A DNA stretch of 42,446 nucleotides from an uncultured Lachnospiraceae bacterium (GTDB lineage Bacteria; Bacillota; Clostridia; Lachnospirales; Lachnospiraceae), in assembly GCA_910584205.1 (NCBI GenBank), contig CAJUAA010000037.1, positions 1-42,446 of the forward strand, read 5' to 3'. A program made the position numbers and the translations under genes. Positions 7,971 to 16,417 of the stretch are shown piece by piece; position 1 is the stretch's first letter, and each line of letters starts with the position of its first letter. The notes beneath the pieces are model-generated. The model saw only the letters and a program-made list of their open reading frames with translations, made no database searches and was not told where the DNA came from.

Positions 7971-9462
7971 ACTCGGTGGCGGATACCACGCAGTTGAACA
8001 TGCTGTCCCAGGCGCTGACAAGCCCGACCACATAAGCACCGTCCATATGGTCGTAATCGCTGTGGCGGAACGTGAATTCGCCCTGCATCAGGTCGCCGTC
8101 CACATGGGACTGGACGGTGACGCCCTCCACGACCAGGTCTACCCGGCGAACGTCCGGCATGACGTCCGGATGGCTGGGGTGCAGGCTGTAGCGGACATGG
8201 TGAAGTCCTTCCGCGTCAGGGGTGATGGTAAAGTGATCCATGGTGACGGTGAAGGAAGGCAGAGGATCGGGAACCGTCTCCGGATCGCCCATGTTGGACA
8301 GCGGATAGCGTCCTTCCGGCCCATAGGTGCGCAGAAGCCGGGCGCGGTGGATCTTGAACCGCTCCAGGCCGTCCACCAGGATCTTTGCCGGATCCTGTAC
8401 GCCTACGCCGTTTTCGGCAGCCCGGCAGGTCAGGTCGATGGACGGGTAACGGTATCCGGCCAGTGTGCTTTCCACAGTGTCGATGGCTACCGGATCGGCG
8501 GAGGCCATGATGGCGTTGGTCAGTATATAATCCACGGCTTCATCCGGGTCGGGCGTGATGCTGACTGCTCCGGTGGGACTGCAGGGCCCCTGGCGGTTGG
8601 CGGTCAGGCAGTCCATGAGGACCAGATCATAGGTACGTACCAGATGCTGGGCCACCAGATAGTCGTTGAGCTTTTGGCGGCCTTCCGGCCCGACGGTGCC
8701 GTCCTGCCGGACAGAGAACATGCCGCTGTGTCCCCGGCGTCCGGTGTCTCCATGGCCGGCAGTGAGATTTCTCATGCCATAATGAAGCTTCAGGGAGCCG
8801 GTACAGCCGATAAAGCCGTGATTTTTAAAGACCGGGGTGCCGATCAGCACATCCGTATAGTCTCCGCCGTCCGCGGCCTCTTCCTTCCTGCGCAGAAAGC
8901 GGGGAAAACTGACGGGAATCGTGCGCCCGTCGGCCAGTTTTACCAGATGAAGGTCCCGCTCGTCAGCGCCCAGTGCGTCCAGATTGACCAGCCTGGCGCC
9001 GCTGGCGCCGTCGAGAAAACCGTTGGCTTCATAGTCGTAGCAGACGTCCTCCGGACAGACGTTGTTGTCAGGAATCCGGTTCAGCCGCGCCCAGTGGAAG
9101 CCGACTTTGTTGTTGACGTCGGAAGGGTTGGGGTCCGGGCTGAAGCAGGCGTCCACCACCTTCAGGGACGCCCCGTCGTTCCATCCGATGATGTCCCGGA
9201 TCTTCTCGGCCAGATAACGTACGATGCGGGGATCGGTGATGACGCCGCGCCCCTTCTCTCCCCGCCTGCCCTGCCAGCAGCAGACGATATTGGTCTTGAT
9301 GACCACCCGGTCGCCGGGTTTTACCAGTTTTCGAAGTCCTTCCGGACCGTACAGCTGGAAGAGGACGTCGTCAATCATGGTACAGAGTTCCTGATCGTTC
9401 GGCTCCTCCGCCTGGCACGCCATGGCGACATGCGTAAATTGTGGATTGTGTATGGTTCGCAT
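7939..9462 (-). CDS. DUF362-family protein
   Basis: 507 residues with the DUF362 core: KPGDRVVIKTNIV near 48-60, TDPRIVRYLAEKIRD near 76-90, and TPVFKNHGFIGCTGSLKLHYG in the middle. The family's reaction is not established to my knowledge. Members are often found with redox or sugar-acid genes, and some carry ferredoxin clusters; no CxxCxxCxxxC cluster is present here. The C-terminal third (from about 400) looks like a separate beta-rich domain. ATG 9462 is 8 nt from AGGAG. It diverges from the DapA-family aldolase gene and is followed by an SDR gene. Its last codons are duplicated downstream (see the repeat at 7898-7970). Confidence 0.8.
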   Translation of the reverse strand: MRTIHNPQFTHVAMACQAEEPNDQELCTMIDDVLFQLYGPEGLRKLVKPGDRVVIKTNIVCCWQGRRGEKGRGVITDPRIVRYLAEKIRDIIGWNDGASLKVVDACFSPDPNPSDVNNKVGFHWARLNRIPDNNVCPEDVCYDYEANGFLDGASGARLVNLDALGADERDLHLVKLADGRTIPVSFPRFLRRKEEAADGGDYTDVLIGTPVFKNHGFIGCTGSLKLHYGMRNLTAGHGDTGRRGHSGMFSVRQDGTVGPEGRQKLNDYLVAQHLVRTYDLVLMDCLTANRQGPCSPTGAVSITPDPDEAVDYILTNAIMASADPVAIDTVESTLAGYRYPSIDLTCRAAENGVGVQDPAKILVDGLERFKIHRARLLRTYGPEGRYPLSNMGDPETVPDPLPSFTVTMDHFTITPDAEGLHHVRYSLHPSHPDVMPDVRRVDLVVEGVTVQSHVDGDLMQGEFTFRHSDYDHMDGAYVVGLVSAWDSMFNCVVSATEFFIPPDGCRD

Positions 9463-9504
9463 GAGATGCTCCTTTCTTTCTCTGTGATCTTTGCCTAAAA
9501 TAGT

Positions 9505-9532
9505 AGCATATTTCTCTGAAAAATTCTTGCAA
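9505..9532 (-). promoter_or_regulatory. Possible promoter for the DUF362-SDR unit
   Basis: On the minus strand TTGCAA (9532-9527), a 16-nt spacer and TATGCT (9510-9505). Each hexamer matches consensus at four positions, so the call is weak. Confidence 0.35.
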
Positions 9533-9551
9533 TCTGATGTGGAGTACTTTG

Positions 9552-9565
9552 GATTTGATTTGATG
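9552..9565 (+). promoter_or_regulatory. Recurrent intergenic word GATTTGATTT (copy 1)
   Basis: GATTTGATTTGATG lies 15-28 bp upstream of the -35 box at 9580, a typical activator position. Related words occur at 18189, 22939 and 27574, all intergenic. Candidate binding site of the YesN/AraC response regulator encoded at 25878 (inference). Confidence 0.4.
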
Positions 9566-9579
9566 TTCCGGGCAGCTTA

Positions 9580-9608
9580 TTGACAGGGAGGAATGTAAAA
9601 CCTAAAAT
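9580..9608 (+). promoter_or_regulatory. Vegetative promoter of the aldolase/Rbs-type ABC operon
   Basis: TTGACA (9580-9585), a 17-nt spacer and TAAAAT (9603-9608), leaving a leader of about 60 nt before the aldolase start at 9675. Confidence 0.8.
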
Positions 9609-9674
9609 GAGCGCAAAGAAAACAAAAAACCGCAACGTTTGATGCAGACGTTGGATGTCAAGAAAGGAAAAAGA

Positions 9675-10562
9675 ATGATGTTTCGATTAAAAGGCGTGAT
9701 CCCGCCCATGATTACCCCGTTTACGGGAGATGGAAAGCTGGATGAAAAAAATCTGCAGAAGCTGGTGGAATATCTTTCCGGAAAGGTAGAGGGACTGTTC
9801 ATCTGCGGTTCCTACGGCTGTGGCCCGCTCATGAGCCTGGAAGAGCGCAGGCGTACGGCGGAGATTGTAAAAAAATACGCGGGCCCGGAGACCGTGATCG
9901 TGGTACATACCGGGACGACCAATGCCAGGGATACCATCGAACTGAGCCTCCACGCCCGGGAGATCGGATGCGACGCGGCGGCGGCGGTGGGCCCTTACTA
10001 CTATAAATACAAGGACCTTGATTTGCTCCGCTATTATGAGGCAATACTGAAGGAGACGAAGGATTTTCCTTTTTATGCGTACCACAATCCGCAGTTTCAG
10101 GGATATGAGACCAGCCTGGAGGTATTCCGGCAGCTGAAGGACATGGGAATGTCCGGAATCAAGGACGCTACGTTCAATATCATGCAGTACGCCGCTTACC
10201 AGAGAGAGCTGGCGGATGAGGCGTTCGACATTGCCCTTGGTACGGAGGCCATGTGGGTGTCCGCTCACGCACTGGGCTGCCAGGCGTACATTCCGGGCAT
10301 CGGAAATGTCTTTCCGGAGCTGTGCCGGGAGATGTATCGGCAGTCCATGGCAGGAGAGGCGGACCAGGCGCTCCAGTCCCAGTTCCGCGTCAACAAACTG
10401 CGCGACATCATGTATCTGACCCGTTCGACCCAGCTGGCCATCTACGCCATCGCGGAAATCCGCGGTATCATGACCGCATATCCCCGCGCACCGTTCATCC
10501 CGGCCACGAAGGAAGAGAAACAGAACATCGCGCAGGGGCTTAAGGAGCTGGGGCTTCTCTGA
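9675..10562 (+). CDS. DapA/NanA-family aldolase or lyase
   Basis: TIM-barrel class I aldolase of the dihydrodipicolinate synthase / N-acetylneuraminate lyase family (about 295 residues). Such enzymes cleave or form 2-keto acids through a Schiff base. Seen here: GVIPPMITPF at the first strand, YHNP with the catalytic Tyr, and the Schiff-base Lys in GIKDAT near residue 163. The usual GSTGE/GTTGE loop reads GSYGCGP instead, so it is unlikely to be the biosynthetic DapA. Start ATG 9675 is 5 nt after AAAGGAA; an in-frame ATG at 9639 lies upstream of that site and is not used. It heads a sugar-type ABC operon, so cleavage of a 2-keto-3-deoxy sugar acid or a similar keto acid is the best guess. Confidence 0.85.
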   Translation: MMFRLKGVIPPMITPFTGDGKLDEKNLQKLVEYLSGKVEGLFICGSYGCGPLMSLEERRRTAEIVKKYAGPETVIVVHTGTTNARDTIELSLHAREIGCDAAAAVGPYYYKYKDLDLLRYYEAILKETKDFPFYAYHNPQFQGYETSLEVFRQLKDMGMSGIKDATFNIMQYAAYQRELADEAFDIALGTEAMWVSAHALGCQAYIPGIGNVFPELCREMYRQSMAGEADQALQSQFRVNKLRDIMYLTRSTQLAIYAIAEIRGIMTAYPRAPFIPATKEEKQNIAQGLKELGLL

Positions 10563-10644
10563 TACAGGAAACGGAATCTGATCTTTCCGGGGGAAAGTTT
10601 GGAGATATACAGAAAAATCTTTAAAGAAAGCGGAGGAAACAAAC

Positions 10645-11814
10645 ATGAAAAAAAGAACAGCGCTGTTGTTGGCATCGGTTCTGGCACTGACTCTTACGGC
10701 ATGCGGCCAGAAGACGGAAGCGCCCGGGCAGCCGGGAGAGACTGTGGGTACGGAAGCGCCGGCGGATGAGGCGGCGGCTCCGGAAGCGGGGGAGACGGCA
10801 GGAGAGGGCGGCTTTGTCATCGGATTTTCCAATTACAACAATGAGATCTCATGGCGTACCCAGATGGAGGCGGAGTTCACGTGCCTGGCGGACACGCTGA
10901 AGGCAGATGGTACGATATCGGACTATTATGTATACGAAGCCAACGGGGATCAGGCAAAGCAGATCTCTGATATTCAGGACCTGATTACCATGGGAGCGGA
11001 TGCGATTGTCGTTCCGGCCATCACTTCGGACGGTCTGAACGACGCGCTTCAGGAGGCGATGGACGAGGGGATCGTTGTGGTCAATTTCGACAACAACTGT
11101 TCTCTGGACGTGTCCTGCAAGCTGCAGGTATCCGATTACAACCACGGCTGGGTCAGCGGGCAGTGGCTGGGAGATCAGCTCATCGCCAACGGCACGGAGA
11201 GCGGCAATATCATCGTCCTCAGAGGCGGTGTGGGTACTTCTACCGATGCGAACCGTTATCAGGGCGGCGTAGACGGGCTGCTGGACAAGTGCCCGAATGC
11301 GAAGATCGTGGCAGAAGAAGCCTGCGATTGGGATTACGCCACAGCCAGGACCACCATGGAAACGCTGCTGGCTACCTATCCGCAGATCGACGGACTGATC
11401 TCTCAGGGCGGAGCCATGACGCAGGCGGCCATCGACGCGTTCAACGAGGCGGGCCGCGAGCTCTGCCCCATGACCGGCGAGGCAGGCAACGGTTTTCTGA
11501 AGGCATGGATCGACAACAGCGAGAGCGGATTTGAGAGCATGGCGTTCAACAACCCCGCATACTCCAGCCGTATTGCCCTTGAGTGCGCGGTCAAACTTCT
11601 GCAGGGCGGAACCGTTGACGACTGTGCGGGAATGATCAACGAGGAATACGGAATCAAACCGGAGGTGGACGGCACCAGCATCGGCATGGCGTTCCCGGCG
11701 GTCACGCTGGATGACGCGAAGGAAATGTATGACGATACGCTGAACGATGATTTCTGGCCGGGCACCTATGTACCGCATGAGATCCTGGAGACGATTTTCC
11801 CGGTTTCCAAATAA
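10645..11814 (+). CDS. Rbs-type ABC transporter substrate-binding lipoprotein (cassette 1)
   Basis: Periplasmic-binding-protein fold of the RbsB/XylF class, 389 residues. Lipoprotein signal peptide MKKRTALLLASVLALTLTAC with the modified Cys at 20, then a Glu/Ala/Pro-rich linker to about 52. The two-lobed domain follows (FVIGFSNYNNEISWRTQME, ISDIQDLITMGADAIVVPA). It is clearly paralogous to the binding protein at 27688: both have SQGGAMTQ-AIDAF and a GNGF motif in the second lobe, so the ligands are probably related. It lies 82 bp after the aldolase and is followed by a hairpin and the ATPase. Ligand unknown. Confidence 0.92.
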   Translation: MKKRTALLLASVLALTLTACGQKTEAPGQPGETVGTEAPADEAAAPEAGETAGEGGFVIGFSNYNNEISWRTQMEAEFTCLADTLKADGTISDYYVYEANGDQAKQISDIQDLITMGADAIVVPAITSDGLNDALQEAMDEGIVVVNFDNNCSLDVSCKLQVSDYNHGWVSGQWLGDQLIANGTESGNIIVLRGGVGTSTDANRYQGGVDGLLDKCPNAKIVAEEACDWDYATARTTMETLLATYPQIDGLISQGGAMTQAAIDAFNEAGRELCPMTGEAGNGFLKAWIDNSESGFESMAFNNPAYSSRIALECAVKLLQGGTVDDCAGMINEEYGIKPEVDGTSIGMAFPAVTLDDAKEMYDDTLNDDFWPGTYVPHEILETIFPVSK

Positions 11815-11836
11815 ACTGCAATACCGTCAGTACCAG

Positions 11837-11860
11837 TGGCCAGATGGAACGATCTGGCCA
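11837..11860 (+). promoter_or_regulatory. Intercistronic mRNA hairpin after binding protein (cassette 1)
   Basis: TGGCCAGAT-ggaacg-ATCTGGCCA, 9-bp perfect stem without a U-run. Likely stabilises the binding-protein mRNA rather than ending transcription. Confidence 0.55.
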
Positions 11861-11893
11861 TTGTAATGACAGAGGACGATAAGGAGACTACCT

Positions 11894-13429
11894 ATGGGAC
11901 CTTCTCTCATTGTAAAAGAGTTAGATAAGACATTTGTGGGTGTTCATGCCGTGGATCATGTATCCTTTGAATGTCAGCCCGGCACGGTCCATGTGCTCCA
12001 GGGCGAAAACGGCGCTGGAAAGAGCACCGTACTGAAGATGCTGTCCGGTATGTACCAGCCGGACAGCGGAGAGATCATTCTGGGCGGAACAAGCGTGAAA
12101 TTCCGCCATCCCAGCGATGCCAGGCGAAAGGGGATCGCCATGGTGTATCAGGAAATGTCTGTCCTGCCGGAGCTGACTGTAGCCCAGAACATCTGGCTGC
12201 ATGAGGAAGGCCGGGTAAGCGGCGGACTGTTTTTAAAAGAAGCGCGGCTTCTGAAGGCCACGGAGGAGCTGGCAGAGCGGTACGGGATCGAAGTGGATCC
12301 CTATGCACGCACGGGAGATCTGCCCATTGCCGGCCAGCAGATGGTGGAGATCTTAAAGGCGCTGGCGGTGGACCCGGAGATCCTGATCCTGGACGAGCCT
12401 ACATCCGCGCTGACGGTCCGGGAGGTGGAGAAGCTCCGCAGGATCGTGGAGACGATCACGTACGCGGGCAAAACCGTGCTGTTTATCTCCCACCGCATGG
12501 AAGAGGTGTTCTCGTTCGGAGACCGGGCGACAGTCATGAAGGACGGCCGGCTGGTGGGAACGGTGGATTTAAAAGAGGTTACGGAAAACGACATCATCCG
12601 TATGATGGTGGGCCGGGAGCTGGAGGACATCTTTCCGCCCGGGCTTCAGGGGGAGCCGGGGGAGACGGTTTTCCGGGTGGAGAATCTGGGAGACGGACAC
12701 AGTTTCCACAATATCAGTTTTGCGCTTCGAAAGGGGGAGATCCTGGGGATCGGAGCGCTGGACGGGCAGGGGCAGACCCAGCTGATGCGCGCCATAGCCG
12801 GGGTCCAGCATCACAGCGAAGGGTCCGTATGGCTGAATGGAGAACAGCTGAACTATCAGTCCTGCCGGAAGGCGCTGAAGCTGGGCATCGGCTATGTCCC
12901 GGAAGACCGGAAGCAGCAGGGGCTGTGCCTGGGCATGTCCGTGCGGGAAAATCTCAGCATGACCAGCATGTTCCGATATGCAACGTTTGGGTTTCTACAT
13001 AAAAAGAAGGAAAAAGAGCTGGCGAGACAGATGATCGACCGGATGAACATCAGTACGCCGTCCATGCTGCAGGCGGTGGGCAATCTCTCCGGCGGCAACC
13101 AGCAGAAAGTGGCCATCGGAAAGACGCTGGAGGATCTGCCGAAGGTGATCCTGCTCAACGAACCGACCAGGGGGATCGATGTGGAGGCGAAACAGGAGAT
13201 CTACCGTCTGATCCGTGAACTGGTGAACCAGGGTATCGCGGTCCTTTTGTACACCAGCGACATGATGGAGACCATCGGTCTGAGCGACCGGGTGATTACG
13301 CTCTATGAGGGCAGGATCACCGGCGAGCTGACCGGGGCGGAGCTTACGGAAGAGCGGATCATGTGTTATGCCATGGACTGCGGTGATCGGACCGGCGCGG
13401 CACAGGAAGGGAAGGGGGTACAGGAATGA
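11894..13429 (+). CDS. Rbs-type sugar ABC ATP-binding protein, two ATPase domains (cassette 1)
   Basis: Energises import through the two permeases that follow. 511 residues with tandem ATPase domains, as in RbsA/MglA/XylG. Domain 1: Walker A GENGAGKST at 37-45, degenerate signature (PIAGQQM), Walker B ILILDEPTSAL. Domain 2: degenerate Walker A (GALDGQGQTQ), intact LSGGNQQKVAIGK and the family's NEP variant of Walker B (VILLNEPTRGID). This asymmetry is normal for the family. RBS AAGGAG lies 9 nt before the ATG; the stop overlaps the next start (ATGA). Confidence 0.95.
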   Translation: MGPSLIVKELDKTFVGVHAVDHVSFECQPGTVHVLQGENGAGKSTVLKMLSGMYQPDSGEIILGGTSVKFRHPSDARRKGIAMVYQEMSVLPELTVAQNIWLHEEGRVSGGLFLKEARLLKATEELAERYGIEVDPYARTGDLPIAGQQMVEILKALAVDPEILILDEPTSALTVREVEKLRRIVETITYAGKTVLFISHRMEEVFSFGDRATVMKDGRLVGTVDLKEVTENDIIRMMVGRELEDIFPPGLQGEPGETVFRVENLGDGHSFHNISFALRKGEILGIGALDGQGQTQLMRAIAGVQHHSEGSVWLNGEQLNYQSCRKALKLGIGYVPEDRKQQGLCLGMSVRENLSMTSMFRYATFGFLHKKKEKELARQMIDRMNISTPSMLQAVGNLSGGNQQKVAIGKTLEDLPKVILLNEPTRGIDVEAKQEIYRLIRELVNQGIAVLLYTSDMMETIGLSDRVITLYEGRITGELTGAELTEERIMCYAMDCGDRTGAAQEGKGVQE

Positions 13430-14415
13430 AAACAGACGTAAAAAAGGAGAAAATACCATGGCTGTTGTCCACAAAACACAACCGGCAGATGTTCCTGCGC
13501 CGTAAGACGGATATTATGATGGTCTATGGATTTCTGATCCTGCTTCTGGTCGCCGCGGCTTTCTCGTCAGAGGTGTTTATGAAGCCGCGCAATCTGTACA
13601 ACCTGTTCTCCGCCAACACGGGGCTGCTGCTGGTAACCTTCGCGCAGCTGTTCGTCATCAGCCTGGGAGGCGTGGACCTGAGCGTGGGCTCGGTCATTTC
13701 CGTCGTCAATGTGGTGCTTATTACGCTGATGAACGACAGCCCTGTATCCTGGTTTGCCGCCATTGCGGCCTCTCTGGCCATCGGGGCGGCGGTAGGCCTT
13801 TTCAACGGCCTGCTGGTGGTGAAGGGCAATATGCAGCCGATCATCGCCACACTGGCTACACAGACGATCTTTGCGGGCGCGGCGCTGTTTGTCATGGACA
13901 TTCCGGGGGGCACCATGCCGTCGGCCCTGAGCAAATTTATCGCCAAGGGCTGGGGGTATAAATTCCCCATGCTGTACGTAGCGGCCATCACGGCGGCAGT
14001 CTGGCTGGTCATCAACCGGACGGGCTTCGGGCGATCTCTCATGGCCGTGGGCGGCAGCGAGCAGGCGGCGGAATCCTCCGGCATTCCGGTGGCAAGGACC
14101 AAGATCCTGGCGTTTGTGGCATCGGGCCTTCTGACCGCCGTCGCGGCTGTCTGCATTACCGCCTATACCACGTCCGGCAATCCGCTGGTGGGCGAGGCGT
14201 ATACGCAACGGTCGATTACGACCGCAGTCGTAGGAGGCGCGGCGCTGGCGGGAGGAAGATGCAGCGTGGTGGGCTGCCTGGCGGCTGTGCTGATTATGGG
14301 CATCATCAATAACCTTTTAAATCTGCTGGGCATGGTGGCTTATTACCAGTATGTCATGCAGGGCGTCATTCTGGTGGCGGCACTGGCTGTCAGCGCTATA
14401 CGGATAAAGAGATAA
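13426..14415 (+). CDS. Rbs-type ABC permease A (cassette 1)
   Basis: RbsC/XylH-family membrane subunit, 329 residues and about 8-10 helices. The first helix is about 31-47, followed by the conserved GGVDLSVGS motif at 81-89 and glycine-rich VVGGAALAGG near the C-terminus. It overlaps the ATPase gene by 4 bp (ATGA) and is followed by a second, different permease 14 bp on. The channel is therefore likely a heterodimer rather than the RbsC homodimer. Confidence 0.93.
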   Translation: MKTDVKKEKIPWLLSTKHNRQMFLRRKTDIMMVYGFLILLLVAAAFSSEVFMKPRNLYNLFSANTGLLLVTFAQLFVISLGGVDLSVGSVISVVNVVLITLMNDSPVSWFAAIAASLAIGAAVGLFNGLLVVKGNMQPIIATLATQTIFAGAALFVMDIPGGTMPSALSKFIAKGWGYKFPMLYVAAITAAVWLVINRTGFGRSLMAVGGSEQAAESSGIPVARTKILAFVASGLLTAVAAVCITAYTTSGNPLVGEAYTQRSITTAVVGGAALAGGRCSVVGCLAAVLIMGIINNLLNLLGMVAYYQYVMQGVILVAALAVSAIRIKR

Positions 14416-14429
14416 AGGGGGACTGCCAT

Positions 14430-15392
14430 ATGAACCGTATGAATTCCAGATCGCTCAAGATCAGACAGATCCTGCCGCTCCTCATGGTATATGGAGTGAT
14501 GGCGGCGCTGGCGCTTGTGGCGAATGTCATCAATCCGGGCTTTCTGTCCCAGGATAACATGTACAGTATTTTAAAACAGGTGGCGTTTCTGGGGATCGCC
14601 TGTATCGGGCAGACGTTTGTCATTCTGACCGGAGGCATCGATCTGTCCCTGCGCTACATGATTCTGTTCAGCAACGTGCTGGCGGCGCAGATGATCAACG
14701 GGCGGCAGGATATGACCTGGAGCGTCTTTGCGCTGATTCTGCTGATCAGCGCAGGGGTGGGGATCGTCAATGGCTTCGGCGTCCATTTCCTGCGGATTCC
14801 GGCCATGGTCATGACCCTGGCCACAGGGACGGTGCTCTACGGGGCGACCCTTCTGTACTGCAAGGGGGCGCCCGGGGGACATGCGTCCGATATTTTAAGC
14901 GCCATTGCCAATCGGAAGCTGTTCGGTATGATGAACGGCGTCACGATCATCTGGATCCTGCTGGCGGCCGTGACGATCATACTGTTGCACAGTACGACGT
15001 TCGGGCGGTCGGTGTTCGCCCTTGGGACCAATCCGGAGGGCGCGCGCTACGCGGGCATCCGCGCGCCGTTTGTCATGCTGTCCGTCTATGTGATCGCGGC
15101 GGTCACGGCGGGTATCACCGGCTTTCTGTTCCTGGGGTATACGGAATCCGGCTATCTGTCCACGGCGTCCAGCTATAACATGGACTCCATCGCGGCGGTG
15201 GTCGTGGGAGGCACCAGCATCATGGGCGGCAGAGGCGGCTACACCGGGACTATCGCCGGCGTGGGCATTATGATGATCCTGAACAGCCTCATGACGATCC
15301 TGCATATGGCGGAGGCCGGCAAGCAGGTGGTCCAGGGGCTTCTGATCATCGTCCTTCTGGTGGTGGTGTACGGCCGGCGCAGGGAACGGTAG
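14430..15392 (+). CDS. Rbs-type ABC permease B (cassette 1)
   Basis: Second RbsC-family subunit, 320 residues. The conserved motif is TGGIDLSLR at 67-75, and VVVGGTSIMGGRGGY is the family's C-terminal glycine motif. It carries a short basic N-terminus and a basic C-terminal end (YGRRRER). Last gene of the operon; a bidirectional terminator follows. Confidence 0.93.
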   Translation: MNRMNSRSLKIRQILPLLMVYGVMAALALVANVINPGFLSQDNMYSILKQVAFLGIACIGQTFVILTGGIDLSLRYMILFSNVLAAQMINGRQDMTWSVFALILLISAGVGIVNGFGVHFLRIPAMVMTLATGTVLYGATLLYCKGAPGGHASDILSAIANRKLFGMMNGVTIIWILLAAVTIILLHSTTFGRSVFALGTNPEGARYAGIRAPFVMLSVYVIAAVTAGITGFLFLGYTESGYLSTASSYNMDSIAAVVVGGTSIMGGRGGYTGTIAGVGIMMILNSLMTILHMAEAGKQVVQGLLIIVLLVVVYGRRRER

Positions 15393-15408
15393 GACAAACG
15401 GAAAAATA

Positions 15409-15430
15409 AAGGCTGCCACCAGGCAGCCTT
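15409..15430. terminator. Bidirectional terminator between converging operons
   Basis: AAGGCTGCC-acca-GGCAGCCTT, 9-bp perfect arms, followed on the plus strand by CTTTG and on the minus strand by TTATTTTT. It ends both the permease operon (plus) and the catabolic operon (minus). Confidence 0.75.
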
Positions 15431-15436
15431 CTTTGA

Positions 15437-16417
15437 TTATCTGAGATTGACCGAATAGACCGGTTTTCCGGTAAGCAGCGCAGAGACGACGTTTTCCGCC
15501 GCCTTCCGCTGCAGCTCCAGGCCGGATTCAGTGGAGCACCAGCCAAAATGAGGCGTCAGGGTGACCTTTGGATGATGCAGATACGGGGAGGAGGCAAAAT
15601 CTTCGCCGTTGATCACATCCAGCCCTGCATGGGCGACTCTGCCGCTTTCCAGGGCATCCAGAAGGGCCTGGTCGTCGATCAGCCCGCCTCTGGCCGTGTT
15701 GACGATGACCACGCCGTCCTTTGCATGGGACAGCACGTCAGCGTTTAACAGGCCTCTGGTGGAATCGTTCAGCGGTACATGGATGGAGACGGCGTCCGCG
15801 CAGGCGACCGCTTCGTAAAGCGGAAGGAATTCCACATCCGGATAGTCGGACTGATTTTTAAAATAAGGGTCGTAAGCGACGATGTTCTGAAAGAAAGGAC
15901 GCATCTTTTCAGCCAGATTCCTGGCGATGTTCCCGAAGCCCAGCAGGCACAGCGTGGCCTCGCTGATGCGTTTGATGGGCTGGATGCGGTTGATGTCGAA
16001 GTTGCCGTCAAGCAGCCGGTCCCGGGCCGTGCAGATTTTGCGCATGCCGTTCAGAAGATGGGCGGCCGCGGTGGACGCCACCTCGTCGATGCAGTAGTCC
16101 GGCACATTGGCCACGTAGATTCCTTTTTCCGTGGCGGCGGGGATGTCGATGTTGTCCACGCCGATGGCATAGCGGGCGATGACCCTGCACCGCTCCATGG
16201 CGTCGATGACATCCTTCGTGATTTTAGCAAACTGTACGACCAGCGCGTCGCAGCCGCGGACGTAGGGGATGATCTGCTCCGGTTCCAAAAGGCCGCCGGG
16301 AGCGGTCCTGGTCAGGTCCACGATCTCGCAGTCCGCGCCCAGACGGGCGTAGACCGCGTTCTCCTGTTCCTGATCTGCATAATAATAATCGGTAATGACA
16401 ATTTTATATTCAGCCAT
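15437..16417 (-). CDS. D-2-hydroxyacid dehydrogenase
   Basis: NAD(H)-dependent dehydrogenase of the D-isomer-specific 2-hydroxyacid family, 326 residues. It interconverts a D-2-hydroxyacid and a 2-keto acid in the cytoplasm. Nucleotide-binding motif LGFGNIA at 159-165 with AYDPYF ending the second strand. Catalytic R243 (TARGG), E272 and H290 (TPHFGW) are all present. Last gene of the eight-gene minus-strand operon; its start overlaps the end of the kinase gene by 8 bp, showing coupling. With the sugar-acid genes upstream, a glycerate, hydroxypyruvate or sugar-keto-acid role is likely; the family is too broad to be exact. Confidence 0.92.
   Translation of the reverse strand: MAEYKIVITDYYYADQEQENAVYARLGADCEIVDLTRTAPGGLLEPEQIIPYVRGCDALVVQFAKITKDVIDAMERCRVIARYAIGVDNIDIPAATEKGIYVANVPDYCIDEVASTAAAHLLNGMRKICTARDRLLDGNFDINRIQPIKRISEATLCLLGFGNIARNLAEKMRPFFQNIVAYDPYFKNQSDYPDVEFLPLYEAVACADAVSIHVPLNDSTRGLLNADVLSHAKDGVVIVNTARGGLIDDQALLDALESGRVAHAGLDVINGEDFASSPYLHHPKVTLTPHFGWCSTESGLELQRKAAENVVSALLTGKPVYSVNLR

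Noticed and set aside
7809..8039. N-terminal extension of the SDR gene
   Set aside because: It overlaps the DUF362 end, includes a strong hairpin and lacks similarity; a good ribosome site precedes ATG 7808.
8047..9498. 483-codon open frame on the plus strand
   Set aside because: Exact antisense of the DUF362 gene, whose family motifs and ribosome site are clear.
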